A DNA stretch of 64,000 nucleotides from Rhodobacteraceae bacterium WFHF2C18. GTDB lineage: Bacteria > Pseudomonadota > Alphaproteobacteria > Rhodobacterales > Rhodobacteraceae. The notes beneath the pieces are model-generated. The model was given only the letters and a program-made list of their open reading frames with translations, was not told the DNA's origin and searched no databases. The number at the start of each line of letters is the position of its first letter. Within the stretch, counting starts at the first letter, position 1. The position numbers and the translations under genes are program-made. This document shows positions 43,091 to 50,736 of this stretch, one piece after another. The DNA lies in assembly GCA_002166865.1 (NCBI GenBank), contig NHTQ01000001.1, positions 186,001 through 250,000 of the forward strand. The letters run 5' to 3'.

Positions 43091-43151
43091 TGCCCCGCCC
43101 GGGGGCCGGCGCGCCCACCCGCCCACCCCGCGCCGGCCCCCGGGCGGGGCA
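43091..43151. repeat. Perfect 23-bp inverted repeat with a G-quadruplex-forming loop
   Basis: Arms 43091-43113 (TGCCCCGCCC...) and 43129-43151 are exact reverse complements, 23 of 23. The 15-nt loop (43114-43128) is CCCACCCGCCCACCC; its complement GGGTGGGCGGGTGGG has four G3 tracts with 1-nt loops, the canonical parallel G-quadruplex pattern. It starts immediately after the betB stop. There is no T-tract, so it is not a simple terminator. Confidence 0.9.
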
Positions 43152-43187
43152 CGGGACGCTGCGGGCCGACGCGGAACAGGAGGCGAG

Positions 43188-44846
43188 ATGGAAGCGGATT
43201 ACGTAATCGTGGGGGCCGGCAGCGCGGGCTGCGCGCTGGCCTACCGGCTGAGCGAGGCAGGCCGGTCCGTGCTGGTCGTTGAGCACGGCGGCAGCGATGC
43301 CGGGCCCTTCATCCAGATGCCCGGCGCGCTCAGCTATCCCATGAACATGGGCCGCTATGACTGGGGCTATCGCAGCGAGCCCGAGCCGCACCTTGGAGGG
43401 CGGCGCCTGGCCTGTCCGCGCGGCAAGGTGGTGGGCGGCTCGTCCTCGATCAACGGCATGGTCTACGTGCGCGGGCACGCCTGCGACTACGACCACTGGC
43501 GCGAGGCGGGGGCCGACGGCTGGGGCTATTCCGACGTGCTGCCCTATTTCAAGCGCATGGAATGTTGGCACGATGGGGGCCACGGCGGGGACCCGGCGTG
43601 GCGGGGTAGCGACGGGCCGCTGCACGTGAGCCGGGGGCGCATGGCCAATCCGTTGACCCGGGCCTTCGTGGAGGCCGGCGCCGAGGCCGGCTACGAGCGT
43701 ACCGCCGATTACAACGGGCAGAAGCAGGAGGGCTTCGGCGCCTTCGAGATGACGGTGTGGCAGGGCCGGCGCTGGTCGGCGGCCAATGCCTATCTCAAGC
43801 CGGCCCTGCGGCGGCCGAACTGCGACCTGCTGCGCGGGCTGGTGCGCCGGGTGGTGATCGAGCAGGGCCGCGCCGTGGGTGTGGCCGCCCTGGTGCGCGG
43901 GCGCGAGACCGTGATCCGCGCGCGGCGGGAAGTGATCCTGGCGGCGTCCTCGATCAATTCGCCCAAGCTCTTGATGCTCTCGGGCATCGGGCCGGCCGCT
44001 CATCTGGCCGAGCACGGCATCGCGGTGCGGGCCGACCGGCCCGGGGTGGGGCAGAACCTGCAGGACCACCTGGAGCTCTACATCCAGATGGCGGCGCGCC
44101 AGCCGGTGAGCCTGTACCGCTACTGGAACCTTTTCGGCAAGGCCTGGGTGGGGCTTCAGTGGCTGTTGCGCAAGGCGGGGCCCGGGGCCTCGAACCAGTT
44201 CGAAAGCTGCGGTTTCGTTCGCTCGGCGGCGGGGGTCAAGTACCCGGACGTCCAGTTCCACTTCCTGCCGATCGCCGTGCGCTACGACGGGCAGGCGGCG
44301 GCCGAGGGGCACGGTTTCCAGGCGCATGTGGGGCCGATGCGCAGCGAATCGCGCGGATCGGTCGGGCTGCGCAGTGCCGATCCGGCGGCCGATCCGGTGA
44401 TCCGCTTCAACTATATGAGCGCGGAAAGCGACTGGGCGGATTTCCGGCGCTGCATCCGGATGACGCGCGAGATCTTCGCGCAGCCGGCCTTTGCCCCTTA
44501 CCTGCGCCACGAGATCCAGCCGGGCGCGGCGGTGCAGAGCGACGCGGACCTCGACGGTTTCATCAAGGAGCATGTCGAGAGCGCCTACCACCCCTGCGGC
44601 ACCTGCCGCATGGGCCGGGCCGACGATCCGGGCGCCGTGGTGGACCCGCAGGCCCGCGTGATCGGGGTGGAGGGGCTGCGCGTGGCCGACAGCAGCGTCT
44701 TTCCCCGGATCACCAACGGCAACATCAACGCGCCCTCGATTCTGGTGGGCGAGAAGGTGTCCGACCACGTCCTGGGCCGCGCGCCCCTGCCGCCGGAGAA
44801 TGCCGAGCCCTGGATCCACCCCGACTGGGCGACGGCGCAGCGCTGA
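43188..44846 (+). CDS. betA: Choline dehydrogenase
   Basis: 552 residues, a GMC oxidoreductase: FAD-binding '[19 protein letters not shown]', '[29 protein letters not shown]', '[18 protein letters not shown]' and the C-terminal active-site block '[13 protein letters not shown]...[27 protein letters not shown]'. It oxidises choline to betaine aldehyde, feeding the respiratory chain. Start ATG 43188 behind AGGAGG. It is last in the betICBA order. The large inverted repeat just upstream could lower its expression relative to betB. Confidence 0.96.
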   Translation: MEADYVIVGAGSAGCALAYRLSEAGRSVLVVEHGGSDAGPFIQMPGALSYPMNMGRYDWGYRSEPEPHLGGRRLACPRGKVVGGSSSINGMVYVRGHACDYDHWREAGADGWGYSDVLPYFKRMECWHDGGHGGDPAWRGSDGPLHVSRGRMANPLTRAFVEAGAEAGYERTADYNGQKQEGFGAFEMTVWQGRRWSAANAYLKPALRRPNCDLLRGLVRRVVIEQGRAVGVAALVRGRETVIRARREVILAASSINSPKLLMLSGIGPAAHLAEHGIAVRADRPGVGQNLQDHLELYIQMAARQPVSLYRYWNLFGKAWVGLQWLLRKAGPGASNQFESCGFVRSAAGVKYPDVQFHFLPIAVRYDGQAAAEGHGFQAHVGPMRSESRGSVGLRSADPAADPVIRFNYMSAESDWADFRRCIRMTREIFAQPAFAPYLRHEIQPGAAVQSDADLDGFIKEHVESAYHPCGTCRMGRADDPGAVVDPQARVIGVEGLRVADSSVFPRITNGNINAPSILVGEKVSDHVLGRAPLPPENAEPWIHPDWATAQR

Positions 44847-44953
44847 GCCCGCGGGGCGGAACCGGGGGCCGGCCCGCGGCGTTGGCGGTGCGAGCGGATC
44901 CGTGCCGGCTGCGGCGCGGGGGCGCCACGAGGCAAAGCAAGGAGGCATCGCAC

Positions 44954-45190
44954 ATGGCCACCGAACCCAAGGAACTGCATGACGAACTGCCCGAGCACGC
45001 CGACAAGATCCAGCGGCTGAAGGAGCAGAACCCGGATTTCCGCGCGAAGATGGAGGAATATCACGAACTCAGCCGCGCGGTGCACCGGATGGAGACCACC
45101 GACGAGCCGCAGGAGGAGGTCGCCGAGACCGAGATGCGGCGCAAGCGCGACGCCGCGCGCGACGAGCTTTTCCGGCTGATCCTGCACTGA
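44954..45190 (+). CDS. DUF465 (YdcH) family small coiled-coil protein, copy 1
   Basis: 78 residues, almost wholly charged helix: 'LPEHADKIQRLKEQNPDFRAKMEEYHELSRAVHRMET' then 'RRKRDAARDELFRLILH'. This matches the DUF465/YdcH pattern (two antiparallel helices with a 'F..L..EYHEL...I.R.E' core). The function is unknown. ATG 44954 behind AAGGAGG. It is tandem with a paralogue at 45285. Confidence 0.85.
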   Translation: MATEPKELHDELPEHADKIQRLKEQNPDFRAKMEEYHELSRAVHRMETTDEPQEEVAETEMRRKRDAARDELFRLILH

Positions 45191-45284
45191 CCGCGACATC
45201 CCGCCGCGCGGTTTGATCGGTGTCAAGGACGGGGCGCGCGGGGCTCTCTAGCGTCGGGGTGACAGACAAAGCAGGAGGCCCTTC

Positions 45285-45521
45285 ATGTCGCATACCCCGC
45301 ACGAACTCGCGGAGGATTTCCCCGAACACGCCGAGAAGATCAAGCAGCTCAAGGAGAGCGATCCGCATTTCGCCCGGCTGGCCGAGGAATACCACGAACT
45401 CAACCGCGCCGTGCACCGGGCCGAGACCAACGTCGAACCGATGGAGGAACTGGCCGAGATCGAACTGCGCAAGAAGCGCGCGGCGACCAAGGACGAGCTT
45501 TACCGGCTGATCATGCAGTGA
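45285..45521 (+). CDS. DUF465 (YdcH) family small coiled-coil protein, copy 2
   Basis: Also 78 residues, and clearly a duplicate of the gene at 44954: 'FPEHAEKIKQLKESDPHFARLAEEYHELNRAVHRAET', then 'LRKKRAATKDELYRLIMQ'. A 94-bp spacer separates them, with AGGAGG upstream of ATG 45285. Its 3' end overlaps the convergent hydrolase gene by 22 bp. Confidence 0.85.
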   Translation: MSHTPHELAEDFPEHAEKIKQLKESDPHFARLAEEYHELNRAVHRAETNVEPMEELAEIELRKKRAATKDELYRLIMQ

Positions 45522-46327
45522 GCTTCCACGAAGCGCGCAAACGGCGCGGGCGGCCCGCCGGCCCATAGATCGGTGTGGCCCGTGCCGGGCACGGCGTGGA
45601 ACTGTTTATCCGTGACCGGGGCGGCGTCGTGCAGGCGCCGCCCCTGGCTTGTCGGGACAAGCTCATCGCGGGCCCCGTGCAGCACCAGGAGCGGCGCGTC
45701 GAGCGCGGCGATCCTGTCCAGGCTGTCCCAGCGGTTGGTCAGCCGCGGCAGAACGGGGGCGAGCGCGGGATAGAGATGGCGGGCCATGTCGCGCAGGCGG
45801 GTGAAGGGCGCCTCCAGCACCAGCGCGCAGGGCTGGGCGCGGCCGGTCTCGGCCGTGAGCGCCAGCACCACCGCCGCGCCCAGGCTTTCGCCGTAGAGAA
45901 CCGTGCGCCGCGGCGTGGCGCCGGGCACCAGCCGGTCGAGCCGGTCGTAGACCGCCAGGGCGTCGGCGGTCAGCGCGGCTTCGTCGGGCTGTCCGGTGCT
46001 GCCGGAAGAGCCGCGATAGCCGGGCGCGACAAGGCCGTAGCCCTGATCCAGCAGCCAGGCGAAGCGCGGGGCCCGGTCGGACAGGTTGCCCGCGTTGCCG
46101 TGGAAGTACAGGATTGTCGGCCGGTCGCCGCGGGGCGGGGCGGTCCAGACAACCAGCCGCCCGCCTTCGGACTGAAGCGTCGTTTCGCCCAGACGGGGGA
46201 GGGCCGGGGGCGGCTCGTGCGTGCCGTCGAAAGGGTAGAGCATCCAGCGCTCGACCCGGGGCAGGCCGATCACGGCGGCCACGGCCAGGGCCGCCAGGGC
46301 GGCGAAGCTGCGGGCCAGCCCCCTCAT
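45500..46327 (-). CDS. Membrane-anchored alpha/beta hydrolase
   Basis: 275 residues with an N-terminal hydrophobic anchor ('FAALAALAVAAVIGLP'). The fold has 'TILYFHGNAGNLSDR' (oxyanion), the nucleophile elbow 'YGESLGAAVVLAL' with Ser, 'LVLHGARDELVP' (acid) and 'PGTGHTDLW' (His), a complete triad. It resembles the BEM46/YqkD-type serine hydrolases; substrate unknown. Its ATG overlaps the upstream regulator's stop (ATGA), so they are cotranscribed. Confidence 0.85.
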   Translation of the reverse strand: MRGLARSFAALAALAVAAVIGLPRVERWMLYPFDGTHEPPPALPRLGETTLQSEGGRLVVWTAPPRGDRPTILYFHGNAGNLSDRAPRFAWLLDQGYGLVAPGYRGSSGSTGQPDEAALTADALAVYDRLDRLVPGATPRRTVLYGESLGAAVVLALTAETGRAQPCALVLEAPFTRLRDMARHLYPALAPVLPRLTNRWDSLDRIAALDAPLLVLHGARDELVPTSQGRRLHDAAPVTDKQFHAVPGTGHTDLWAGGPPAPFARFVEAHCMISR

Positions 46328-47724
46328 TCCACCTTGTAGGGCAGCACGTCGCGTTCGTCGGCGGCGACCTGCAGGCGGCGTTCCAGCGGGGGCACCGCGC
46401 GCTGGTGGCAATCGGTGCGTTCGCAGATGCGGCAGGAAATGCCGATGGGTTCGAAGGCGCGGGCGTTGGTCAGGTCCAGGTCGTCGGCATAGACCAGCGC
46501 GTCGGCATGCTTGATCTCGCAGCCGAGCGCGATGGCGTAGCGGCGCACCGGCGCGCCGAAGCTACCGCCGGGCTTGGACACGTCGCAGGCCAGGGAGATG
46601 TAGCGCACGCCGTCGGGCGTTTCGGCCAGCTGACGCAGGAAACGGCCCGGCGTCTCGAAGGCGCGGTGCACGTTCCACAGCGGGCAGGCGCCGCCGAACC
46701 GGGCGAATTGCAGGCGCGTGGCCGAGTGGCGCTTGGTGATCGTGCCGGCCTGGTCGACGCGGACGAAGAAGAAGGGGATGCCCTTGGCGCCGGGGCGCTG
46801 CAGGGTGGAGAGGCGGTGGCAGACCTGTTCGATGGAGGCGCCGAAGCGGTTGGCCAGAACCTCGAGGTCGTGGCGGGTTTCCTGGGCGGCGCGGAGGAAG
46901 GCCTTGTAGGGCATGAGCGCGGCCCCGGCGAAGTAGTTGGCCAGCCCCATCTTCGCGATGTCGCGGGCCGCGCCCGACTGGAAGCGGGCCAGATCGAGCG
47001 TCGCCTCCAGCAGCTGATCCTGGGTGAGCAGCGCCAGTTGCAGCAGCATCTGGAAGGTGCGCGTTTCCGGCGCGGCGCGGGAGGACAGGTAGAGCGTGCC
47101 GCTTTCGCGATCGAAGTTGCGCAGCTTGCCGGGCTCGGACTCCACGACCGTCACGCCCATCTCGGCCAGCCGGTCGAGCGCGATGTCGCGGATGCCGCGC
47201 TGCGCGCCGGTGGGGGTGGCGAAGCGTTCGGCGGCGTGGTCCACCGGGTCGATGTAGTTGTCGCAGTAGTGGAAGAAATCGCGCACCTCGTCCCAGGGGC
47301 TGGGCTGGGTGCGGGCATCCTCGCGGCCCAGGGCCTCGTCGAGGGAGGCCAGGCGCTCGTGTGTCTGGCGATAGGCGCTGTGCAGCTCCAGGAAGGCGCG
47401 GGCGAGGGCCGGCGCGTTGGAGGCGGTCAGGCGCAGGTCGGTGAGCGGCGGGGGATCGTCGCCGAAGACGGGGTCGGCCAGGGCCTCGCGCATGTCCGAG
47501 ATCATGCGCTCGGCATCCCCGGTGGACAGTTCGGTGACGTCGAAGCCGAATTCCTGCGCCAGCGCCAGCACCACGGTGGTGCTGACGGGGCGGTTGTTGT
47601 TCTCCATCTGGTTGAGATAGGGCAGGGAGACGCCGAGCTTGGCGGCGAAATCCTTCTGCGTGAGGCCGAGGCGCTGGCGCGTCTCGCGCAGCTTCGCCCC
47701 GGCATAGAGTTTCTGTGTGGGCAT
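46324..47724 (-). CDS. XRE/ScfR-family short-chain acyl-CoA-type regulator
   Basis: 466 residues. An N-terminal XRE helix-turn-helix (about 8-63, 'LRETRQRLGLTQKDFAAKLGVSLPYLNQMENNNRPVS') is followed by an IrrE-like domain without an HExxH motif and a C-terminal DUF2083 region with a Cys cluster 'ISCRICERTDCHQRAVPPLERRL'. This is the ScfR/RamB architecture, whose members sense short-chain acyl-CoA and control propionate, acetate or related metabolism. No acyl-CoA genes are adjacent, so its targets are not obvious. Palindromes with TTTGC motifs precede it. The stop overlaps the hydrolase start. Confidence 0.88.
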   Translation of the reverse strand: MPTQKLYAGAKLRETRQRLGLTQKDFAAKLGVSLPYLNQMENNNRPVSTTVVLALAQEFGFDVTELSTGDAERMISDMREALADPVFGDDPPPLTDLRLTASNAPALARAFLELHSAYRQTHERLASLDEALGREDARTQPSPWDEVRDFFHYCDNYIDPVDHAAERFATPTGAQRGIRDIALDRLAEMGVTVVESEPGKLRNFDRESGTLYLSSRAAPETRTFQMLLQLALLTQDQLLEATLDLARFQSGAARDIAKMGLANYFAGAALMPYKAFLRAAQETRHDLEVLANRFGASIEQVCHRLSTLQRPGAKGIPFFFVRVDQAGTITKRHSATRLQFARFGGACPLWNVHRAFETPGRFLRQLAETPDGVRYISLACDVSKPGGSFGAPVRRYAIALGCEIKHADALVYADDLDLTNARAFEPIGISCRICERTDCHQRAVPPLERRLQVAADERDVLPYKVE

Positions 47725-47734
47725 GGCAGGCCGA

Positions 47735-47775
47735 TTTTGCAGGTTTGCGTCGTACGCAGCGTAAGTTTGCAAACC
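47735..47775. promoter_or_regulatory. Clustered TTTGC motifs and dyads upstream of the ScfR-type regulator
   Basis: TTTTGC (47735), TTTGCG (47744), the dyad TGCGT-CGT-ACGCA (47746-47758) and the palindrome TTTGCAAA (47766-47773) lie 11-50 bp upstream of the regulator's ATG. Similar TTTGC-type sites are described for RamB/ScfR regulators, so autoregulation is plausible. This is by motif only. Confidence 0.45.
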
Positions 47776-47794
47776 GGCCCGCGCAAGCGGATCG

Positions 47795-48736
47795 TCACGG
47801 CGTGGTCTTGCGGATCGCGTGGACCTCGACGGTGCCTTCGCCCTGCATGCAGAAGGAGGCGTCGGCAAGCGTGCCTTCCACTTCGACGTATTCGCCCGGC
47901 TTGAAATCGGCCACATCGCTGACCAGCGACCAGATCGTGCCCTGGGGTGTTTTCAGGGTCATGCATTCCACCCCGTCCTGAACCCGGCCTTCGAGGGTGA
48001 TCCGGCCGGCGTCCTTGTCGTCGCGGGCGGTGACCTGGAAATCGCGCGATTTCAGCGTGATGCCGCGGTCGGTGTCCACCACGAAGACCAGCCTGTCGCC
48101 GGGATCGGCCCAGTCGGGCACCCGGACCTCGGTGGCCAGGGTGCCGTCGGCGGTGACCTGGGCCTGGCGGATGGGCTCCCATTCCGCGGAGGCGGGGCCG
48201 GCGCCGATCGTGACCCAGTCGTGCGGGCGCAGGTTGTAGGCGGTGATATCCACCGGGCGGCCAACGGGGCCGGCGTGCGGCGCGATGGTGAAGCCGGCGC
48301 TGCGGTCGCCGGTGGGCACGTCGAGCACGGCGCCGATGGCGAGTTCGGCGGGATCGAGCTCTTCGTTCTCGGCCATCAGTTCGAACAGGGAAATGCCCAG
48401 CCGCTGGGCGATGGAATAGGCGGTGTCGCCTTCGCGCACGCGGTACCGGCCATCCGGCGCGGCCTGGGCGGGCTGGCTGCCGGTGTCGTCGTCGGCGTGG
48501 CCGGTGCCGTCGCCGGGGGCTGTCAGGCGGACCTCGGCGCCCACCGACAGGCTGCGCGGGTCCAGTGCCGGGTTGAGCTCCATGATGCGGGTGAGGCCGA
48601 CGCCGCAACGCTGGGAGACGCGGTAGAGCGTGTCACCCGGCCCGATCTCGTAGGTGGCGCCACAGCGGCTGTCGGCCTGGGCCGGCGCGGCCAGCGCGGT
48701 GGCGACCAGCGCGAGAAGGGGCAAGTGACGGGGCAT
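47795..48736 (-). CDS. Secreted double-LysM protein
   Basis: 313 residues with a signal peptide (cleavage near 'APAQA|DSRCG'). LysM 1 spans about 29-71 ('YEIGPGDTLYRVSQRCGVGLTRIMELNPALDPRSLSVGAEVRL') and LysM 2 about 97-141 ('YRVREGDTAYSIAQRLGISLFELMAENEELDPAELAIGAVLDVP'), separated by a linker. They bind peptidoglycan. The C-terminal 150 residues are two beta-rich modules, the last ('GRITLEGRVQDGVECMTLKTPQGTIWSLVSD', 'EYVEVEGTLADASFCMQGEGTVEVHAI') resembling an OB-like fold (DUF5818 type). No catalytic domain is seen. It is transcribed away from the GTA. Confidence 0.85.
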   Translation of the reverse strand: MPRHLPLLALVATALAAPAQADSRCGATYEIGPGDTLYRVSQRCGVGLTRIMELNPALDPRSLSVGAEVRLTAPGDGTGHADDDTGSQPAQAAPDGRYRVREGDTAYSIAQRLGISLFELMAENEELDPAELAIGAVLDVPTGDRSAGFTIAPHAGPVGRPVDITAYNLRPHDWVTIGAGPASAEWEPIRQAQVTADGTLATEVRVPDWADPGDRLVFVVDTDRGITLKSRDFQVTARDDKDAGRITLEGRVQDGVECMTLKTPQGTIWSLVSDVADFKPGEYVEVEGTLADASFCMQGEGTVEVHAIRKTTP

Positions 48737-48884
48737 TGCGGATCTCCTACCAGGGTTCCTGGAACGTCGGTGGCGCATCGGCGGATCAACGACACCGGCC
48801 CTGTGGTTGTTCCGCCGACCGGGGAGTTGTTGAAAAAATGTAAACATACCGTGCAGTTAGCCGGATGCCGCCGGGCGTAAGTGC

Positions 48885-48913
48885 TTGACTCAGAGCACGG
48901 TTTCGCGTATAGG
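48885..48913 (+). promoter_or_regulatory. Strong sigma-70-type promoter for the GTA cluster
   Basis: TTGACT (48885-48890), an exact 17-bp spacer and TATAGG (48908-48913). The expected start point, 7 nt past the -10 box, is 48920-48921, exactly the A of ATG 48921. It is the only strong promoter in the 290-bp gap 48737-49027, and the GTA genes are all downstream on the same strand. Confidence 0.75.
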
Positions 48914-48920
48914 TTGTGGC

Positions 48921-49037
48921 ATGCTGGACGAAATGGGCAAGCGGCCCCGGGGCATTCCCCGGTGGCCGCTTTGTCGTTTCGCTCGGGCGGAGGGGCAGCG
49001 AAGGCAAGGCATGAGGCAGAGACGCGCATGGTATTGA
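48921..49037 (+). CDS. 38-codon Arg-rich leader ORF upstream of GTA orfg1
   Basis: ATG 48921 to TGA 49035-49037 encodes MLDEMGKRPRGIPRWPLC... with about a quarter Arg/Lys. The promoter's predicted start point is at the ATG itself, so translation could be leaderless. The last codons overlap the orfg1 ATG at 49028 in another frame. A 14-bp hairpin lies inside the ORF (48939-48971). Whether it is translated is not known; it may be only a structured leader. Confidence 0.35.
   Translation: MLDEMGKRPRGIPRWPLCRFARAEGQRRQGMRQRRAWY
48939..48971 (+). promoter_or_regulatory. Strong leader hairpin upstream of GTA orfg1
   Basis: AAGCGGCC-CCGGGG (48939-48952) pairs with CCCCGG-T-GGCCGCTT (48957-48971): 14 bp with one bulged T and a CATT loop. 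It is followed by TTGTCGTTT, a weak T-rich stretch. It lies about 20-50 nt into the predicted GTA transcript, 57 nt before orfg1. The structure could act as an attenuator. Confidence 0.6.
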
Positions 49038-49378
49038 TCACCCCCGACGCGGGGCCCACGGGCCTGACGACCTCGATCAACTCGCTGGAGCGCCAGTTGG
49101 CGGACATGCGGGAGGACCTGGAGGCCATCTACGACAAGATCCGGGCAGGGGAATTCGGTGAACTGAAGAACGCGACCAAGGCCACCGCGGAGATCCGCCA
49201 GTGGCTGAAGATCGCGATAGAAGCGGAGGCGCAACTTGAAAAACGACGCAAGCAGGAAAAGGGCATTCACCGGGACTATGCCCTCGACTTCGACGCGGCA
49301 CGGGCTTCGGTCTGCTGCCGCCTGGATCGTCTCAGAAGGGCCCGATGCCCAGGAAGATTTCCTCGACAGCCTGGATGA
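49028..49378 (+). CDS. GTA terminase small subunit (orfg1)
   Basis: 116 residues from ATG 49028. An N-terminal coiled-coil ('SINSLERQLADMREDLEAIYDKIRAGEFGELKNATKATAEIRQWLKIAIEAEAQLEKRRKQE') is followed by 'YALDFDAARASVCCRLDRLRRAR', matching RcGTA orfg1-type TerS. It recognises the packaging substrate for the large terminase. Its last 100 bp overlap the terL coding region in another frame. It is preceded by a promoter, leader ORF and hairpin. Confidence 0.8.
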   Translation: MVLITPDAGPTGLTTSINSLERQLADMREDLEAIYDKIRAGEFGELKNATKATAEIRQWLKIAIEAEAQLEKRRKQEKGIHRDYALDFDAARASVCCRLDRLRRARCPGRFPRQPG

Positions 49379-50648
49379 GGGGGCCTTGATGGCGCTGCCC
49401 TATCTGTTCGAGTTCTGGGCGCTGGAGCATCAGCTGCCCCCCGAGGGGGATTGGCGGACCTGGGTGATCATGGGCGGGCGCGGCGCGGGCAAGACCCGCG
49501 CCGGGGCCGAATGGGTGCGCGCGCAGGTGGAAGGCGCCAGGCCGCTGGACGCGGGCCGCTGCGAGCGGCTGGCGCTGGTGGGCGAGACCTTCGACCAGGT
49601 GCGCGAGGTGATGATCTTCGGCGAGAGCGGGATCATGGCCTGCTCGCCCCCCGACCGGCGGCCCGAATGGCAGGCCACGCGCAAGCGGCTGATCTGGCCG
49701 AACGGGGCGACGGCGCAGGCGTTCTCGGCGCAGGATCCCGAGGCGCTGCGCGGGCCGCAGTTCGATGGCGCCTGGGTGGACGAACTGGCCAAGTGGAAAC
49801 GCGCGCGAGAGACCTGGGACATGCTGCAGTTCGGCCTGCGCCTGGGCGAGGATCCGCGCGTCTGCGTGACAACCACGCCGCGCAACGTCGGCGTTCTGAC
49901 CGATTTGCTGGCGCAGGACAGCACGGTGCTGACCCAGGCCGCGACCGAGGCCAACAGCGCCTACCTGGCGCAGTCCTTCCTGGACGAGGTGCGCGCGCGC
50001 TACGCGGGGACGCGGCTGGGCCGGCAGGAACTGGACGGGCTGTTGCTGGAAGAGGCGGAGGGCGCGCTCTGGACCTCTGCCGGACTGGAGGCGGCCCGGC
50101 TGCCGGCGGCGCCGGAGCTGGACCGCGTGCTGGTGGCGGTGGACCCGCCGGTGACCGGCAGCGCGGACGCGGACGAATGCGGGATCGTGGTGGCCGGCGC
50201 GGTCACGCAGGGCAACGTGCAGGACTGGCGCGCCTATGTCCTGGCCGATTTCAGCGTTGCGGCGGCCTCGCCCGCGGGCTGGGCAAGGGCTGCGATCCGG
50301 GCGATGGAGCTTTACGGGGCCGAGCGCCTGGTGGCGGAGGTCAACCAGGGCGGGGACCTGGTGGCACAGGTGATCCGCCAGGTCGATCCGCTGGTGCCGG
50401 TCAAGACGGTGCATGCCAGCCGTGGCAAGGCGGCCCGGGCCGAGCCGGTGGCCGCGCTCTACGAGCAGGGGCGGGTGCATCACCTGCCCGATCTGGGCGC
50501 CCTGGAGGACCAGATGTGTGCCATGACCGCGCAGGGCTACGAGGGGCGGGGCAGCCCCGACCGGCTGGACGCGCTGGTCTGGGCGCTTCACGAGTTGATG
50601 ATCGCGCCGGCGGCCGGCTGGCGGCGGCCGCAGGTGCGCGCGGTCTGA
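49278..50648 (+). CDS. GTA large terminase (orfg2)
   Basis: 456 residues from ATG 49278 (a TTG at 49236 in frame is less likely). The ATPase has Walker A 'MGGRGAGKTRAGAEW' near 80 and Walker B 'FDGAWVDELAKWKR', with 'TTTPRNVGVL' as coupling motif; the C-terminal RNase H-like nuclease starts 'VLVAVDPPVTGSADADECGIVVAG' with catalytic Asp, later 'AEVNQGGDLVAQVI' and 'PDRLDALVWALHELM'. It cuts and pumps host DNA into GTA heads. The first 100 bp overlap orfg1. Confidence 0.93.
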   Translation: MPSTSTRHGLRSAAAWIVSEGPDAQEDFLDSLDEGALMALPYLFEFWALEHQLPPEGDWRTWVIMGGRGAGKTRAGAEWVRAQVEGARPLDAGRCERLALVGETFDQVREVMIFGESGIMACSPPDRRPEWQATRKRLIWPNGATAQAFSAQDPEALRGPQFDGAWVDELAKWKRARETWDMLQFGLRLGEDPRVCVTTTPRNVGVLTDLLAQDSTVLTQAATEANSAYLAQSFLDEVRARYAGTRLGRQELDGLLLEEAEGALWTSAGLEAARLPAAPELDRVLVAVDPPVTGSADADECGIVVAGAVTQGNVQDWRAYVLADFSVAAASPAGWARAAIRAMELYGAERLVAEVNQGGDLVAQVIRQVDPLVPVKTVHASRGKAARAEPVAALYEQGRVHHLPDLGALEDQMCAMTAQGYEGRGSPDRLDALVWALHELMIAPAAGWRRPQVRAV

Positions 50649-50736
50649 TATACCTTTCGTAAATCTTTTGCGGTCTGATGCCTCTCGACGCGGGGCGGCA
50701 CCCCCGTGCGAGGCAGACCCAAGGAGGCACCCGGAA

